This document shows positions 15,703 to 25,411 of a stretch of 64,000 bases of DNA, piece by piece. How positions within the stretch are numbered: position 1 is the first letter of the stretch; every line of letters begins with the position of its first letter. Below the pieces are notes generated by a model, which had not been told where the DNA came from, did no database searches, and saw only the letters and a list, made by a program, of their open reading frames with translations. The stretch comes from Clostridia bacterium (GTDB taxonomy: Bacteria > Bacillota > Clostridia > Christensenellales > Aristaeellaceae), in assembly GCA_017524725.1 (NCBI GenBank), contig JAFXUZ010000097.1, positions 1 to 64,000 on the forward strand, written 5' to 3'. The position numbers and the translations under genes were made by a program.

Positions 15703-16320
15703 ATGGATACCAAAGTATTGATCGAACTGATCGGTTACCTGGGCTCCGCTTTGGTGGTCGTTTCCATGCTGATGGCGTCCGTGGTGAAGCTGAGGGTGGT
15801 GAACACCGTCGGCAGCGCCATCTTCATGGGTTACGCCCTGGTGATCGGCTCCTATCCTACGGCGGTGATGAACTTTTTCCTGATCGCCATCAATGTATAC
15901 CATCTGGTTCGCCTGTTCCGGAACCACAAGGAATACGACCTAGTCGCCGCGTCCCCTGACGACGGATTCGTCGGTTACTTCCTTGAAAAACACCGGACGG
16001 ACATCGCCGCCCATTTCCCGAGATTCACGGAAAAGGCTGCGCAGGCGGACTGCGTCCTGATGGTGTGCTGCGGGGGCGACCCTGCAGGGATCTTCCTGGC
16101 GAAAAACGCCGGCAAGGGGGATCTCACAGTCCTGCTCGACTACACTGTCCCCGCCTACCGGGACACCTCCGCCGGGCGCTTCCTGTATGCCCAATTGAAG
16201 GAAAAAGGATACCGGAAACTGATCGCCCGGGGCGATGTGGATAAACACAGGGACTACCTGACACATGTGGGCTTCCGGCAGGAAGGGGACGTGTTTATAC
16301 TGGAACTGGGATCGAGATAA
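15703..16320 (+). CDS. YgjV-like membrane protein with C-terminal GNAT-like domain
   Basis: A 205-residue protein. Residues 1-75 form about three membrane helices with the YgjV-family pattern (ELIGYLGSALVVVSMLM, GSAIFMGYALVIGSYP). Residues about 85-205 form a soluble domain with acetyltransferase-like features: AGIFLAKN, VLLDYTVPAYRDTSAGRFLY and HRDYLTHVGF, the last resembling the end of a GNAT fold. The ATG follows AAGGAGG. A plausible promoter (TTAATG, 18 bases, TATAAA) lies just upstream. Function unknown. Confidence 0.8.
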   Translation: MDTKVLIELIGYLGSALVVVSMLMASVVKLRVVNTVGSAIFMGYALVIGSYPTAVMNFFLIAINVYHLVRLFRNHKEYDLVAASPDDGFVGYFLEKHRTDIAAHFPRFTEKAAQADCVLMVCCGGDPAGIFLAKNAGKGDLTVLLDYTVPAYRDTSAGRFLYAQLKEKGYRKLIARGDVDKHRDYLTHVGFRQEGDVFILELGSR

Positions 16321-16346
16321 GCCCGGCCGGCTCCCGTATCCGACAT

Positions 16347-16387
16347 CCCGGGTATTCCACGCGAAACAGGGAATGCCCGGGCCTTTT
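16347..16387 (+). terminator. Terminator of the YgjV-like gene
   Basis: A 12-bp stem with one mismatch (16347-16358 with 16370-16381) is followed by CCTTTTC. The T-run is short. Confidence 0.65.
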
Positions 16388-16558
16388 CATTCTATGTTTT
16401 CTTTCCTTCACCGGCGATCGGACATGACGAGAGTACGCCTGTTTTCAAAGACGGCTTCTCTGTATTGCCTCTGCGGATAATGTGCCGGCTCAGTGTCGGA
16501 TGTGGCCGCCCCGGCTTTCCGTCCGCTGGCCACAGCCTGTCAGAACACAAGAATCCCA

Positions 16559-16587
16559 TTGCCCCGCACATCAAACCGTGGTAAAAT
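16559..16587 (+). promoter_or_regulatory. SigA promoter of fbp
   Basis: TTGCCC (16559-16564), a 17-base spacer and TAAAAT (16582-16587), about 75 bases before the GTG start. Confidence 0.5.
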
Positions 16588-16663
16588 ACATTCAGGCAAC
16601 CGACCGCCGTCATCCGGCGGATAACAGCATAACGTGAAGCATATACGAACAGGGGGAAAAACG

Positions 16664-18580
16664 GTGGACGGGCATAATTCTGAGGCAGACCTCAAATACC
16701 TGCGTCTCCTGGGGGAACAGTATCCCACCGTCGAAGCGCTGTGCGCGGAGATCACCCGCATCAGCGCCAAACTGAGCCTGCCCAAGGGCACAGAGCATTT
16801 CATGAGTGATATCCACGGCGAATACGAGGCCTTCTGCCACATCATGAACAACTGCTCCGGCGTGGTCCGTGAAAAGGTAAACCTGTGGCTTGGAGACCTG
16901 TCCGTCCGGGAAGCGGACGAACTGTGTACGCTGATCTATTATCCCGCCGCCATCCTCAAGCAGCACCATCACAAGGGGGAGATCCCCCCGGAATGGTACA
17001 AACGCCAGACGGAACACCTGATCCGCCTGTGCAGGCTGCTGTCGTCCAAGTATTCCCGGGAAAAGGTCCGGCGCTTCATGCCGGATGGCCTGGCATTTCT
17101 GCTGGATGAACTGATGCACTACCAGAACGACGAAACCAATGAGGAAAGCGAGCAGGAGGGCAACCGCCGCCGATACCACGACGCCATCATCGATGCCCTG
17201 ATATCCACCCGCTCGATCGACAGCCTGATCGAGGCCCTGACCGTGATGATCAAGCGCCTGTCCGTGGACCGGCTGCACGTGGTAGGCGATATATTTGACC
17301 GCGGTCCACGGGCCGACAGCATCATGGATATCCTGATGGACCATCATTCCGTGGACATCGAATGGGGCAACCATGACATCCTGTGGATGGGCGCGGCATC
17401 GGGGAGCGAATGCTGCATCGCCGGTGTTTTGCGCAATTCCATTTCCTACGGCAACATGGAGATCCTTGAGCGCGGATACGGCATCCCCCTCCGGGAACTG
17501 ACCCTTTATGCCGAAAAGCAGTATCCCGATCTGAAGCCGGACCAGGCCATGGTGCAGGCGGTCAACGTAATGATGTTCAAGCTGGAAGGACAGCTGATCT
17601 TAAGGAACCCGGAATTTGACATGGAGGACCGCCTGCTGCTGGATAAGATCGGCAGGGATCGGCAGACGGTTGAGATCGACGGAAAGACCTGGCCCATGAA
17701 GCCTGTTCCCCTGCCTACAGTCGACCCCTCCGATCCCTATGCCCTGACGGACGAGGAAGCACAGGTCATGGCGGGGCTGAAGCGCGCCTTCACCCACAGC
17801 CTGAGGCTGCACGAACACATCGCATTCCTTTACCGGCGGGGATGGATGTACCGTGCATTCAACGGGAACCTGCTCTTTCACGGGTGCGTGCCGCTGAACG
17901 AAGACGGGTCGTTCCTTAAAAAGAAGCTGGACGGGGAGGAACTGAGCGGCAAGGCCCTGATGGATCACGCGGACCGCATCGCCCGCCGCGCTTTTTATAA
18001 CGGGGACCGGGCGGCTCTGGACTTCATGTGGTACCTGTGGTGCGGCACGGATTCCCCGGTGTGCGGCCGCCGGGTCAAGACCTTCGCCCGCGCCTTCGTT
18101 CCCGACGAGCGAGCCTGGCAGGAGCCTCGCAATCCCTACTATGAATGGTACAATTCCGAAAGCAAGTGCCGGGAGATCCTGGCGGAATTCGGCCTGACCG
18201 AGGATACCTCCTGCATTGTCAACGGCCATACGCCCATCCGGGTGACCCATGGAGAAAGCCCCCTGAAAGCCGGAGGCAAACTGGTGGTGATCGACGGAGG
18301 TTTCTGCCGCGCCTACCAGAAAACCACCGGCATCGCAGGATACACCCTGATATCCAACAGCCACGGCATGCGGCTGATGTCCCACCAGCCTTTCACGTCC
18401 CTGAGGGACGCCCAGGAAACCGGCCGGGACATCCATTCACAGTCCTTCGAATTCAAAACCTTCGCCCAGAGGAAATACGTCATCGACACCGACCAGGGCC
18501 GGGTACTGACGGAGCGCATGAACGACCTTATGCGGCTGCTTGAAGCCTGCAGGAGCGGCGTGATCAATCTTCAGAGATAA
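16664..18580 (+). CDS. fbp: Class III fructose-1,6-bisphosphatase
   Basis: A 638-residue cytosolic enzyme that hydrolyses fructose 1,6-bisphosphate in gluconeogenesis. It is the Firmicutes-specific class III type with a calcineurin-like phosphatase core: MSDIHGEYEAF near residue 44, GDIFDRGPR near 208, WGNHD near 235 and VNGHTPI near 520. The length fits the family (about 640-670). The in-frame GTG at 16634 has no ribosome-binding site, while the GTG at 16664 follows AGGGGG at seven bases, so I use the latter. It stands alone after its own promoter. Confidence 0.95.
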   Translation: MDGHNSEADLKYLRLLGEQYPTVEALCAEITRISAKLSLPKGTEHFMSDIHGEYEAFCHIMNNCSGVVREKVNLWLGDLSVREADELCTLIYYPAAILKQHHHKGEIPPEWYKRQTEHLIRLCRLLSSKYSREKVRRFMPDGLAFLLDELMHYQNDETNEESEQEGNRRRYHDAIIDALISTRSIDSLIEALTVMIKRLSVDRLHVVGDIFDRGPRADSIMDILMDHHSVDIEWGNHDILWMGAASGSECCIAGVLRNSISYGNMEILERGYGIPLRELTLYAEKQYPDLKPDQAMVQAVNVMMFKLEGQLILRNPEFDMEDRLLLDKIGRDRQTVEIDGKTWPMKPVPLPTVDPSDPYALTDEEAQVMAGLKRAFTHSLRLHEHIAFLYRRGWMYRAFNGNLLFHGCVPLNEDGSFLKKKLDGEELSGKALMDHADRIARRAFYNGDRAALDFMWYLWCGTDSPVCGRRVKTFARAFVPDERAWQEPRNPYYEWYNSESKCREILAEFGLTEDTSCIVNGHTPIRVTHGESPLKAGGKLVVIDGGFCRAYQKTTGIAGYTLISNSHGMRLMSHQPFTSLRDAQETGRDIHSQSFEFKTFAQRKYVIDTDQGRVLTERMNDLMRLLEACRSGVINLQR

Positions 18581-18745
18581 CTTTACGAGGGACCGCTTCA
18601 TTCATCATCGTGCCAAGTGCGTGTCTCGCGCAAAAAAGCGCGGATATCCCATTTCCATCTCACCCGGTGTGTCCCGGAGCCCTGCCCCGGTGAGGACAGA
18701 AAAACACGGGACGGCCGCCGTGAAATCATTTTTTTCGGAGGACGA

Positions 18746-20311
18746 ATGATCAAGATCGGGATCGTCGAGGACGAACGGCTGCTGCTGGACGACCTCGTGA
18801 ACAACGTGGACTGGGAAGCTTGGGGGATCGAGGTTTCCTTCGCGGAACGCAACGGCGCAAAGGCCCTCGCGCGCCTGCCGAGGGAATATGCCGATATCGT
18901 GCTCACGGATATAAGCATGCCTGTAATGAACGGGATCAGGATGTCCGAAGAGATCCAGAAGCGTTATCCGGATGTGCAGTTTATTTTCCTTACCAGCTAT
19001 AACGACGCGGAATACGCCCGTTCCGCCATCGAACTCAACGCGGTCGCGTATCTGTCAAAGCCCGTACACCTGCCACAGCTGCACAAAGCGGTGAAAGAGG
19101 CGATGTGCCGTCTTGACCTGATCACCAGTGCCAGATACGGCATGCAGTTAAAGCGCGAAGAACAATTGATCCATCTCCTGAGCGACGAAAACAGCCCCGA
19201 AGCGCGGGAATCGTACCCGGGACTCTGGCAGCTGTTCAGCCTGCAGATCGCCAATTTCCCTTCCATCGTCCGCAACCGTTCTTCGGCGGAGATGAAATGG
19301 CTCGCCACTGAAGTCCGCGACCGCCTGAGATACTTCTTTTCCTGCCGCTGCGACAATTTCTGCGCGGCGTATCTGTCAAACGGCGAATTTATCGTTGCGG
19401 CGGACCCGTCCTACGATTTTTCCGCGATGACGGACGCGGACAGGAACGAACTGGCCGATTCGGTGGGCGAAAGCATCGGCTTCGACTTTTTCTTCGCGTC
19501 CCAAAACCCCCTGATCACCGCAGGAGAATTCGCGGCCCAGTACCGCAGACTGACGGAAAAACGCAGGGAGTCTTTCTATCAGTACCGCCCTTCCGCTCCC
19601 TCCGGAGAGAGCAATGCCGACCCGCAGGAGGCCCTGAACCGGGCAATTTCCGCGATCGGTCTTCCCGATGAAGACGTCCTGAGCGCGCTTGACAGCTGGT
19701 TTCTTTCCGTACGCGCACGGCGCACGGCGCGCAAGGTGATCATCGCGGACTGCTACAGGATATGCGAAGCGCTCCTCAATACTCTCCGGGACAGCACGGA
19801 AAGCGCCGGGGCCGGCGGATTTGACCGGCAGGAAACGCTCAGCATGCTGGAGGAGCAGCCCAGCCTCGATGCGCTGAAATGCTGCATCATTTCCCTGCGG
19901 GAAGGCCTGAAAACTGTCTCTCCCGATCTCCAGAGGGCAGGGATGGACACCGTGTCCCGGATCAAGCGTCACATCGGGGAACACTACCAGGAAGCCATCT
20001 CCGCCGAGACACTGACCAGAGATTTCTACCTGGCCTCCAACACCATCCGCTCCCTGTTCAAACAACAGACCGGAAAGACGATCCACGAATACCTCACCCT
20101 CGTGCGGCTCGAACAGGCCCGCAAGCTGCTGGCGGATCCGGACCTGCGCATCAAGGAGATCGCGGCCCGCACGGGATACCGCAATGTTTCCTACTTCTGC
20201 AAGGTGTTCTCCGATATGTTCGGGACCACGCCAATGAACTACAGGATGCAGCTGCCGGGCAAAAACGGAGCTTTCGCTTATGAAAACGACAAGTGTACCG
20301 ACTCCCCGTAA
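18746..20311 (+). CDS. Response regulator with AraC-type DNA-binding domain (YesN-like)
   Basis: A 521-residue two-component regulator. Residues 1-120 are a receiver domain with IVEDERLLLDD at the start, the phosphoacceptor Asp in DIVLTDISMPVMNG and Lys in YLSKPVHLPQ. The middle is the variable region usual for YesN proteins. Residues about 420-515 carry two helix-turn-helix motifs (STETLTRDF-like first motif, IKEIAARTGYRNVSYFCKVF second). The ATG follows GGAGG. Its end overlaps the sensor kinase gene by 32 bases. It probably controls the sugar transporter and glycosidase genes of the island. Confidence 0.9.
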   Translation: MIKIGIVEDERLLLDDLVNNVDWEAWGIEVSFAERNGAKALARLPREYADIVLTDISMPVMNGIRMSEEIQKRYPDVQFIFLTSYNDAEYARSAIELNAVAYLSKPVHLPQLHKAVKEAMCRLDLITSARYGMQLKREEQLIHLLSDENSPEARESYPGLWQLFSLQIANFPSIVRNRSSAEMKWLATEVRDRLRYFFSCRCDNFCAAYLSNGEFIVAADPSYDFSAMTDADRNELADSVGESIGFDFFFASQNPLITAGEFAAQYRRLTEKRRESFYQYRPSAPSGESNADPQEALNRAISAIGLPDEDVLSALDSWFLSVRARRTARKVIIADCYRICEALLNTLRDSTESAGAGGFDRQETLSMLEEQPSLDALKCCIISLREGLKTVSPDLQRAGMDTVSRIKRHIGEHYQEAISAETLTRDFYLASNTIRSLFKQQTGKTIHEYLTLVRLEQARKLLADPDLRIKEIAARTGYRNVSYFCKVFSDMFGTTPMNYRMQLPGKNGAFAYENDKCTDSP

Positions 20312-22076
20312 ACGCCTCAGTTTTGTCAACCGGCTCCTGGTTTTCCTGCTGATCTCGGTTCTGATCAGCAGTTCCATTGTCGTCATGTTTTTTTACGGCG
20401 GTATGGGCGGAAAAATGAAAGCCTACGTCCTTGAGGAGATGGAAAGCTCCGCCGCGCAGATGTCTGCGCGGATCTCGTCGGAACTTATGTCCCTTTCAAG
20501 GATCATCTACACCAGCGTCGCAGACCAGAACCTGTGGCAGAACCTGGTCAGGGAATATGAAAACACCCTGGAGATATGGCAGCTGTATTCCTATGTGAAC
20601 GTGTACTCCTCCACGATCATGGCCATGAACGACAATATCTCGCTTGTGACCTTTTACGTGGATAACCCCACCATTCCTCAGGACAAGACCTATATCCGGC
20701 AGTACAGCGAATTCACGGACCTCCCGATCTACAGGGAGGTCCTTTCCCGGCGCGGAGCCGCGGGGCTCTATTCCATGCAGGAGGTTTTCCCCGACACATA
20801 TTATACTTACAACACCATTTCGGACCGGCAGAATTTCTGCCTGGTGCGTGCCTCCAGCTACCGCGGCATGGATTTCGGCGTTGTGATCGAGTTCCAGAAA
20901 AAGCTGTTTTCCTCAGCCCTGTCCGGTCTCGGATCCCATCAGGCCTATATTCTGGACAGCCATGCCCGCATCCAGATGCACTACGACGGAAAGACGGAGG
21001 TCAGCGGCGACATGTATACCTCGCTGACCATCAAAAATACCCAGGCCGCCAAAGAGCAGGAACTTCCCTTCCAGTGGAAAATGACGCTTGTCGCCGAAAT
21101 GAGCACCCTGCTTGAAAGCATCAATTCCGTTTTCGGGCGCATGATGCTCTTCATGACCCTGATCCTCGTCACCTTCCTTGCGATCATCCTCACGATTTTT
21201 TTGAAAATGACCACCAAGGTCCGCACCCTGGATGAGAAGATCCGTTCCACGACGGTGGAATACGGCATTCGTCCGGAGGAGGAGCCCTGCGCGCGGGGAG
21301 ACGAGATCGACCAGGCCATTTACTCCTTCGACGTACTGAAAAACCGTGTGGATTATCTGATGAACGAGGTCATGTCAAAGGAGATCGCCAAACGGGATAC
21401 CGAATTGAAGCTGCTTTATTCGCAGATCAAGCCGCATTTTCTCTACAACACGCTCTCCAGCGTATTGTCCCTTGCGCGCAGGCATCACGATCCGCGCCTT
21501 GAGACCATGGTCGAATCCCTTTCCGATATGTACCGCGTTTCCCTGAACCAGGGGCGCGAAAACATCACCGCGGCAGATGAGATCGCGCTGACGAAAAGCT
21601 ATATCTATATCATCTCCAACCGCTTTGACGACCTGCTGGAGGCTGAGATCAGCGCGGAGGACGGCATCATGGACACGATCGTGCCCAAGGTCATCATCCA
21701 GCCATTCATCGAAAACTCCGTCGGCCACGCTATGAAGGAGGACAGCGTCCTGCACGTCCGGGTCCGCGGCGTCAGGAACGGAAATGAAGTCATTTTCTCT
21801 GTTCAGGACGACGGCGTCGGGATCACGCAGGAAACGGTCGACGCGATCTTCGCATCCGATGAAAGCGCCGTCGGCTTCGGTATCCGCAACGTGCACCGGC
21901 GGATACAGATGCTCTACGGCACGCAGTACGGCGTGACCATCGCCCCGCAGGCGGAGGGCGGGACATTGGTCACGCTCCGTCTTCCCTACTGCACCGCCGC
22001 CGAACTGCCTGACTGGCAGCTCAGGGCGGCCCGGTCGGGCGGCGAAGGATCCCGAACAGACAAATACGATGGATAA
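20280..22076 (+). CDS. Sensor histidine kinase (YesM-like)
   Basis: A 598-residue membrane sensor. A transmembrane helix at about 18-40 (LLVFLLISVLISSSIVVMFF), an extracellular sensor domain to about 280, a second helix at about 285-310 (MMLFMTLILVTFLAIILTIF), a HAMP-like linker and the kinase core follow. The His-kinase family signature LYSQIKPHFLYNTLSSV holds the phosphorylated His near residue 384. ATP-binding parts include PFIENSVGHAM and DDGVGI. The pair with the overlapping response regulator is the classic YesMN arrangement for sensing extracellular carbohydrate. Confidence 0.92.
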   Translation: MKTTSVPTPRKRLSFVNRLLVFLLISVLISSSIVVMFFYGGMGGKMKAYVLEEMESSAAQMSARISSELMSLSRIIYTSVADQNLWQNLVREYENTLEIWQLYSYVNVYSSTIMAMNDNISLVTFYVDNPTIPQDKTYIRQYSEFTDLPIYREVLSRRGAAGLYSMQEVFPDTYYTYNTISDRQNFCLVRASSYRGMDFGVVIEFQKKLFSSALSGLGSHQAYILDSHARIQMHYDGKTEVSGDMYTSLTIKNTQAAKEQELPFQWKMTLVAEMSTLLESINSVFGRMMLFMTLILVTFLAIILTIFLKMTTKVRTLDEKIRSTTVEYGIRPEEEPCARGDEIDQAIYSFDVLKNRVDYLMNEVMSKEIAKRDTELKLLYSQIKPHFLYNTLSSVLSLARRHHDPRLETMVESLSDMYRVSLNQGRENITAADEIALTKSYIYIISNRFDDLLEAEISAEDGIMDTIVPKVIIQPFIENSVGHAMKEDSVLHVRVRGVRNGNEVIFSVQDDGVGITQETVDAIFASDESAVGFGIRNVHRRIQMLYGTQYGVTIAPQAEGGTLVTLRLPYCTAAELPDWQLRAARSGGEGSRTDKYDG

Positions 22077-22243
22077 CGGGCGCATTTCTGCCTGTCATAT
22101 CCTGAACACCACAGCGCTGTCCCCGGGGCTTTACGCCGTCAAAAGCCATCCGGGGAAAAGCACCGTCACCCCTTAGGGCCGATCCGGCGCCGGAGGGGTT
22201 TGCTCATATCACTTCTTCCTGAGCATATAAGGGAGGTGCCGCC

Positions 22244-23644
22244 GTGAAATACCAGGTCAGACCCGCCGTCCTTTCAGAGATCGAAACGCCCCGGCCGGAC
22301 ACCGCTTATCCCGTACCGCTGACCGACGAGACTATGCGGGAAAGACTTGGAAAAGTCCTTGATCGCATGGAAAAACGCGCGCTGGACACTCTGGTGATCT
22401 ACTGCGACCTGGAGCACAGCGCCAATTTCGCTTACCTTACCGGATTTGTCACCCGCTTTGAGGAAGCGCTGCTGATCCTGCGCAGGAACGGAGAAGCAGC
22501 GCTGATCGTCGGCAACGAAAACCTGAAGCTCGCCCCCCACAGCGCCTTGCCCGCCCGGGTGCTCCACTGTCCGTATTTTTCGCTGCCGGACCAGCCCATG
22601 GACGGGGAAAAGCCGCTGTGTGAGCTGCTCTGGGCAGCCGGCGTCACACAGACCGGACGCATCGGCCTTATCGGGTGGAAGCTGCTGCGCTCCTCTTTTG
22701 CGGATACCTCCCGATGGTTCGACGTGCCCGCCTATATCACGGACGCCGTACGCGACGCGGCGGGGGGTGAAAATATCGAAAACGCCACGGACCTGATGAT
22801 CGGCCCGGAAGGCGTACGCATATGCAATAACGCCAATGAGATCGCCCATTATGAATACGGCTCGGCACTGTCCTCAGACTGCGTTATGCGCACCATGGAC
22901 GCGCTCGCCCCCGGAAAAACGGAACTTGAACTGGGGAGCCTGATGAACGCCTGCGGACAGAGGTGCAATGTGGTCACCATCTGCGCCTCGGGTCCCCGGT
23001 ATGAAAAGGGCAATCTTTATCCGACCGCGCGCCGCCTGCGCACCGGCGACGCCATGTCGCTGACCTGCGGCTACCCGGGAGGACTTTCCAGCCGGGCCGG
23101 GATACTGGCAGAGGATGAAACCCAGATCCCCGACGCCTGCGCCGATTACCTGACCGCGCTTGCGGCCCCCTATTTTTCAGCGCTGGCAGCGTGGCTTGAA
23201 AACATCCGCATCGGCATGACCGGCGGCGAAATGTACGCCGTCGTCGAAGAGGCCCTTCCCCGGGAGCGCTTCGGCTGGGGACTGTGTCCCGGCCACCTGA
23301 CAGCTGATGAGGAATGGCTGTGCAGCCCCATCCGCTCCGGATCCGCTGAAACGCTCAGGAGCGGCATGCTCCTCCAGACGGATATCATTCCTTCCCTGAA
23401 GGGATACCCCGGCGCCGGATGTGAAAACGGGATCGCCCTCGCCGACGCATCGCTTCGCGGTGCGCTCAGGGCGCAGTATCCCGCATTGTTTTCGCGCATG
23501 CAGGCCAGGCGCTCCTTTGTGAAAACACAGCTCGGGATCCGCCTGCCCGAAGAGGTCCTTCCGCTGTGCAGCGGCCTTGCCTATTTCCGCCCATACCTGA
23601 TGCGCAGGGGCACGGCCATGCGCTGCGAAAACCCCTGTGATTGA
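22244..23644 (+). CDS. M24 family peptidase-like protein, probably metal-free
   Basis: A 466-residue protein with the two-domain layout of Xaa-Pro aminopeptidase-like proteins: a creatinase-type N-terminal domain (DTLVIYCDLEHSANFAYLTGF) and a pita-bread C-terminal half from about residue 190. The usual metal ligands are not conserved. Where two Asp are expected the sequence reads MSLTCGYPGGLSSRAG, and where a Glu is expected it has LLQTDIIPS. A GH pair (CPGHLT) and one Glu (CENGIAL) remain. GTG follows GGGAGG. It may be a pseudoenzyme. It lies 3' of the YesMN pair, separated by 167 bases. Confidence 0.75.
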   Translation: MKYQVRPAVLSEIETPRPDTAYPVPLTDETMRERLGKVLDRMEKRALDTLVIYCDLEHSANFAYLTGFVTRFEEALLILRRNGEAALIVGNENLKLAPHSALPARVLHCPYFSLPDQPMDGEKPLCELLWAAGVTQTGRIGLIGWKLLRSSFADTSRWFDVPAYITDAVRDAAGGENIENATDLMIGPEGVRICNNANEIAHYEYGSALSSDCVMRTMDALAPGKTELELGSLMNACGQRCNVVTICASGPRYEKGNLYPTARRLRTGDAMSLTCGYPGGLSSRAGILAEDETQIPDACADYLTALAAPYFSALAAWLENIRIGMTGGEMYAVVEEALPRERFGWGLCPGHLTADEEWLCSPIRSGSAETLRSGMLLQTDIIPSLKGYPGAGCENGIALADASLRGALRAQYPALFSRMQARRSFVKTQLGIRLPEEVLPLCSGLAYFRPYLMRRGTAMRCENPCD

Positions 23645-23662
23645 CAAAACACCGAATTACGT

Positions 23663-23719
23663 AAAAAACCGCCGCGATCTCCTGCGCTGTGGGCGCCCGG
23701 ATCGCGGCGGCCTGTTTTT
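23663..23719. terminator. Bidirectional terminator between the M24 gene and the sugar SBP
   Basis: A perfect 11-bp stem, CCGCCGCGATC (23669-23679) with GATCGCGGCGG (23700-23710), is flanked by A6 on the left and a T-run on the right. It serves both convergent genes. Confidence 0.9.
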
Positions 23720-23763
23720 TACTTATTCAGCAGCTCTCTTTTCTCAGCGCCGCTTAAGTCTGA

Positions 23764-25356
23764 TCATTCCTCGTTCCAGATCGACATCTTGGCCTGGTAC
23801 TTTTCATTGGCGATCGCTTCGACCTGGCTGAGGCCTGCGGCTTCACAATCGGCGAGCATCTGATCGAACAGCTTTGCCGCTTCTTCCTCGGATTCGGCCA
23901 TCAGGATCATGGGGAAAGCCGCATTGCGGATATCGCCGGTCTTGGTGGAGATCAGGGCTTCCATGGAACCGGAATCCGGGGACAGGTTGTCCATGGAGGT
24001 GGTATCGTAGGCGGACACACCCAGATACTTGTTGGCGAAGGCAGCCACCACGTTCTGGGACCCGGTGATGATCGGGAAAGCGGAGTTCAGGTCATAGTAC
24101 TGGCCATCCTGAGCGATGCCGCTCTTGAAGAGCAGTTCATACTTGCGGATGCCGTTTTCGGTCAGGAAGTTCCAGAAGTCGGCGTTGAGCGCGTCGATGG
24201 TCTCGTCCGTCAGAACACGCTTGCCGTCCACATAATTCCATGTCACGCCTTCGGGACCCCACTGGGTCACATACTGGCCTTCCTCACTCATGAGCCAGTC
24301 CATGAACTTGATGGTGGCAATGGGATCTTTGCAGTCGGCGGAAATATAGGTATAGGTCCAGCCGAGCACGGAGGTGGGACCATAGGTGGTCTTGGCGGGA
24401 TCGACGCCGTCCGCGACGACCATGAAAGGATACATCATGTTGTCATCGTTTTTGTTGCCTTCCGCGTCATACTGAAGGGCGGTGTTGGCGATGTTCCAGT
24501 AGGCTTCCGGCGCGCCCAGCACATAGCCGCCGCTGCACTTTTCATCAAAGAGCGCTTTCTTGCAGCTAGGCCAGTCGATGTCGATCAGGCCGTCGCGGTA
24601 GAGCTCGTTCATGAACAGGTACATATCCTTGGAGTGCGGGTCGCGGATGTTGCTGAAGAGGCTGCCGTTCTCGTCCACATAGTACTGGTCAATGCCGTAC
24701 ATGCCCCGGAAGGTATACATCGTGGCGCTTTCATTGTCCGCGTTGAAGCACAGCGGGATCGTCTTATGGCCATTGATCTCGGGGTATTTGGCCTTCCACT
24801 CCTTGAGCAGGGAAACGAACTGGTCCTTGGTGAAGTAGCCCTGCTCCACGTAGGTGTCGTAATAGCCCAGTTCCTTCACGTAGTTCATGCGGAGGTTGAA
24901 TCCGAACACGGCGCTGGGGGCGACTTCATCCTGGAACCATGAGGGCAGGCCGTAAACCTTGCCGTCGTTCAGGTTGCGCACCTTGTCCAGCGTGCCGCCC
25001 AGCTGAGCCTTGATGTTGGGGGCATACTGCTCGATCAGGTCGTCCAGCGGGATCACCGCGCCGTTGGCAATGTAATTGTCATTCGCAGCAGCGCCTCGGT
25101 CGATGGCGATGATGTCCGGCAGGGTGTCGGACTGCAGCATGGTGTTGAGCTTCTCAGCAGCGTCTCCGGCCACGGGAACGAAGGAAAGCTTCACACCGGT
25201 GATCCTGGTGATGGCTTCGGCCACCATGTTGTCCCAGGGCAGTTCATTCTTGAAGAAGACAGTGATCTCCCTCACTTCTCCGTCCGCCGCCGCGCCGACG
25301 ACAAGGCAGGGAAGCATCAGGACCGCGGTAAGTAACACGGCAAGGAACCTTTTCAT
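23764..25356 (-). CDS. Extracellular sugar-binding protein (CUT1 ABC transporter)
   Basis: A 530-residue secreted solute-binding protein of the large LplA-like family. It has a signal peptide (MKRFLAVLLTAVLMLPCLVVGAAA without a lipobox Cys) and a typical two-domain body with GAPEAYWN and DWLMSEEGQYVTQWGPEG. I take the ATG at 25356, which follows GGAGGT at seven bases; the upstream ATG at 25371 overlaps that site. It is the third gene of an operon after the two permeases, 55 bases downstream. The YesMN-type regulator nearby fits oligosaccharide uptake. The sugar is unknown. Confidence 0.88.
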   Translation of the reverse strand: MKRFLAVLLTAVLMLPCLVVGAAADGEVREITVFFKNELPWDNMVAEAITRITGVKLSFVPVAGDAAEKLNTMLQSDTLPDIIAIDRGAAANDNYIANGAVIPLDDLIEQYAPNIKAQLGGTLDKVRNLNDGKVYGLPSWFQDEVAPSAVFGFNLRMNYVKELGYYDTYVEQGYFTKDQFVSLLKEWKAKYPEINGHKTIPLCFNADNESATMYTFRGMYGIDQYYVDENGSLFSNIRDPHSKDMYLFMNELYRDGLIDIDWPSCKKALFDEKCSGGYVLGAPEAYWNIANTALQYDAEGNKNDDNMMYPFMVVADGVDPAKTTYGPTSVLGWTYTYISADCKDPIATIKFMDWLMSEEGQYVTQWGPEGVTWNYVDGKRVLTDETIDALNADFWNFLTENGIRKYELLFKSGIAQDGQYYDLNSAFPIITGSQNVVAAFANKYLGVSAYDTTSMDNLSPDSGSMEALISTKTGDIRNAAFPMILMAESEEEAAKLFDQMLADCEAAGLSQVEAIANEKYQAKMSIWNEE

Positions 25357-25411
25357 GATGAATACCTCCATGATTTTATTCAGCAGCCGGACGTATCCGG
25401 TTTTGCTTATC

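Larger units (their letters stand above)
16321..16663. other. Intergenic region between the YgjV-like gene and fbp
   Basis: These 343 bases hold a terminator at 16347-16387 and a promoter at 16559-16587. I see no gene or riboswitch-like fold in between. Confidence 0.6.
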
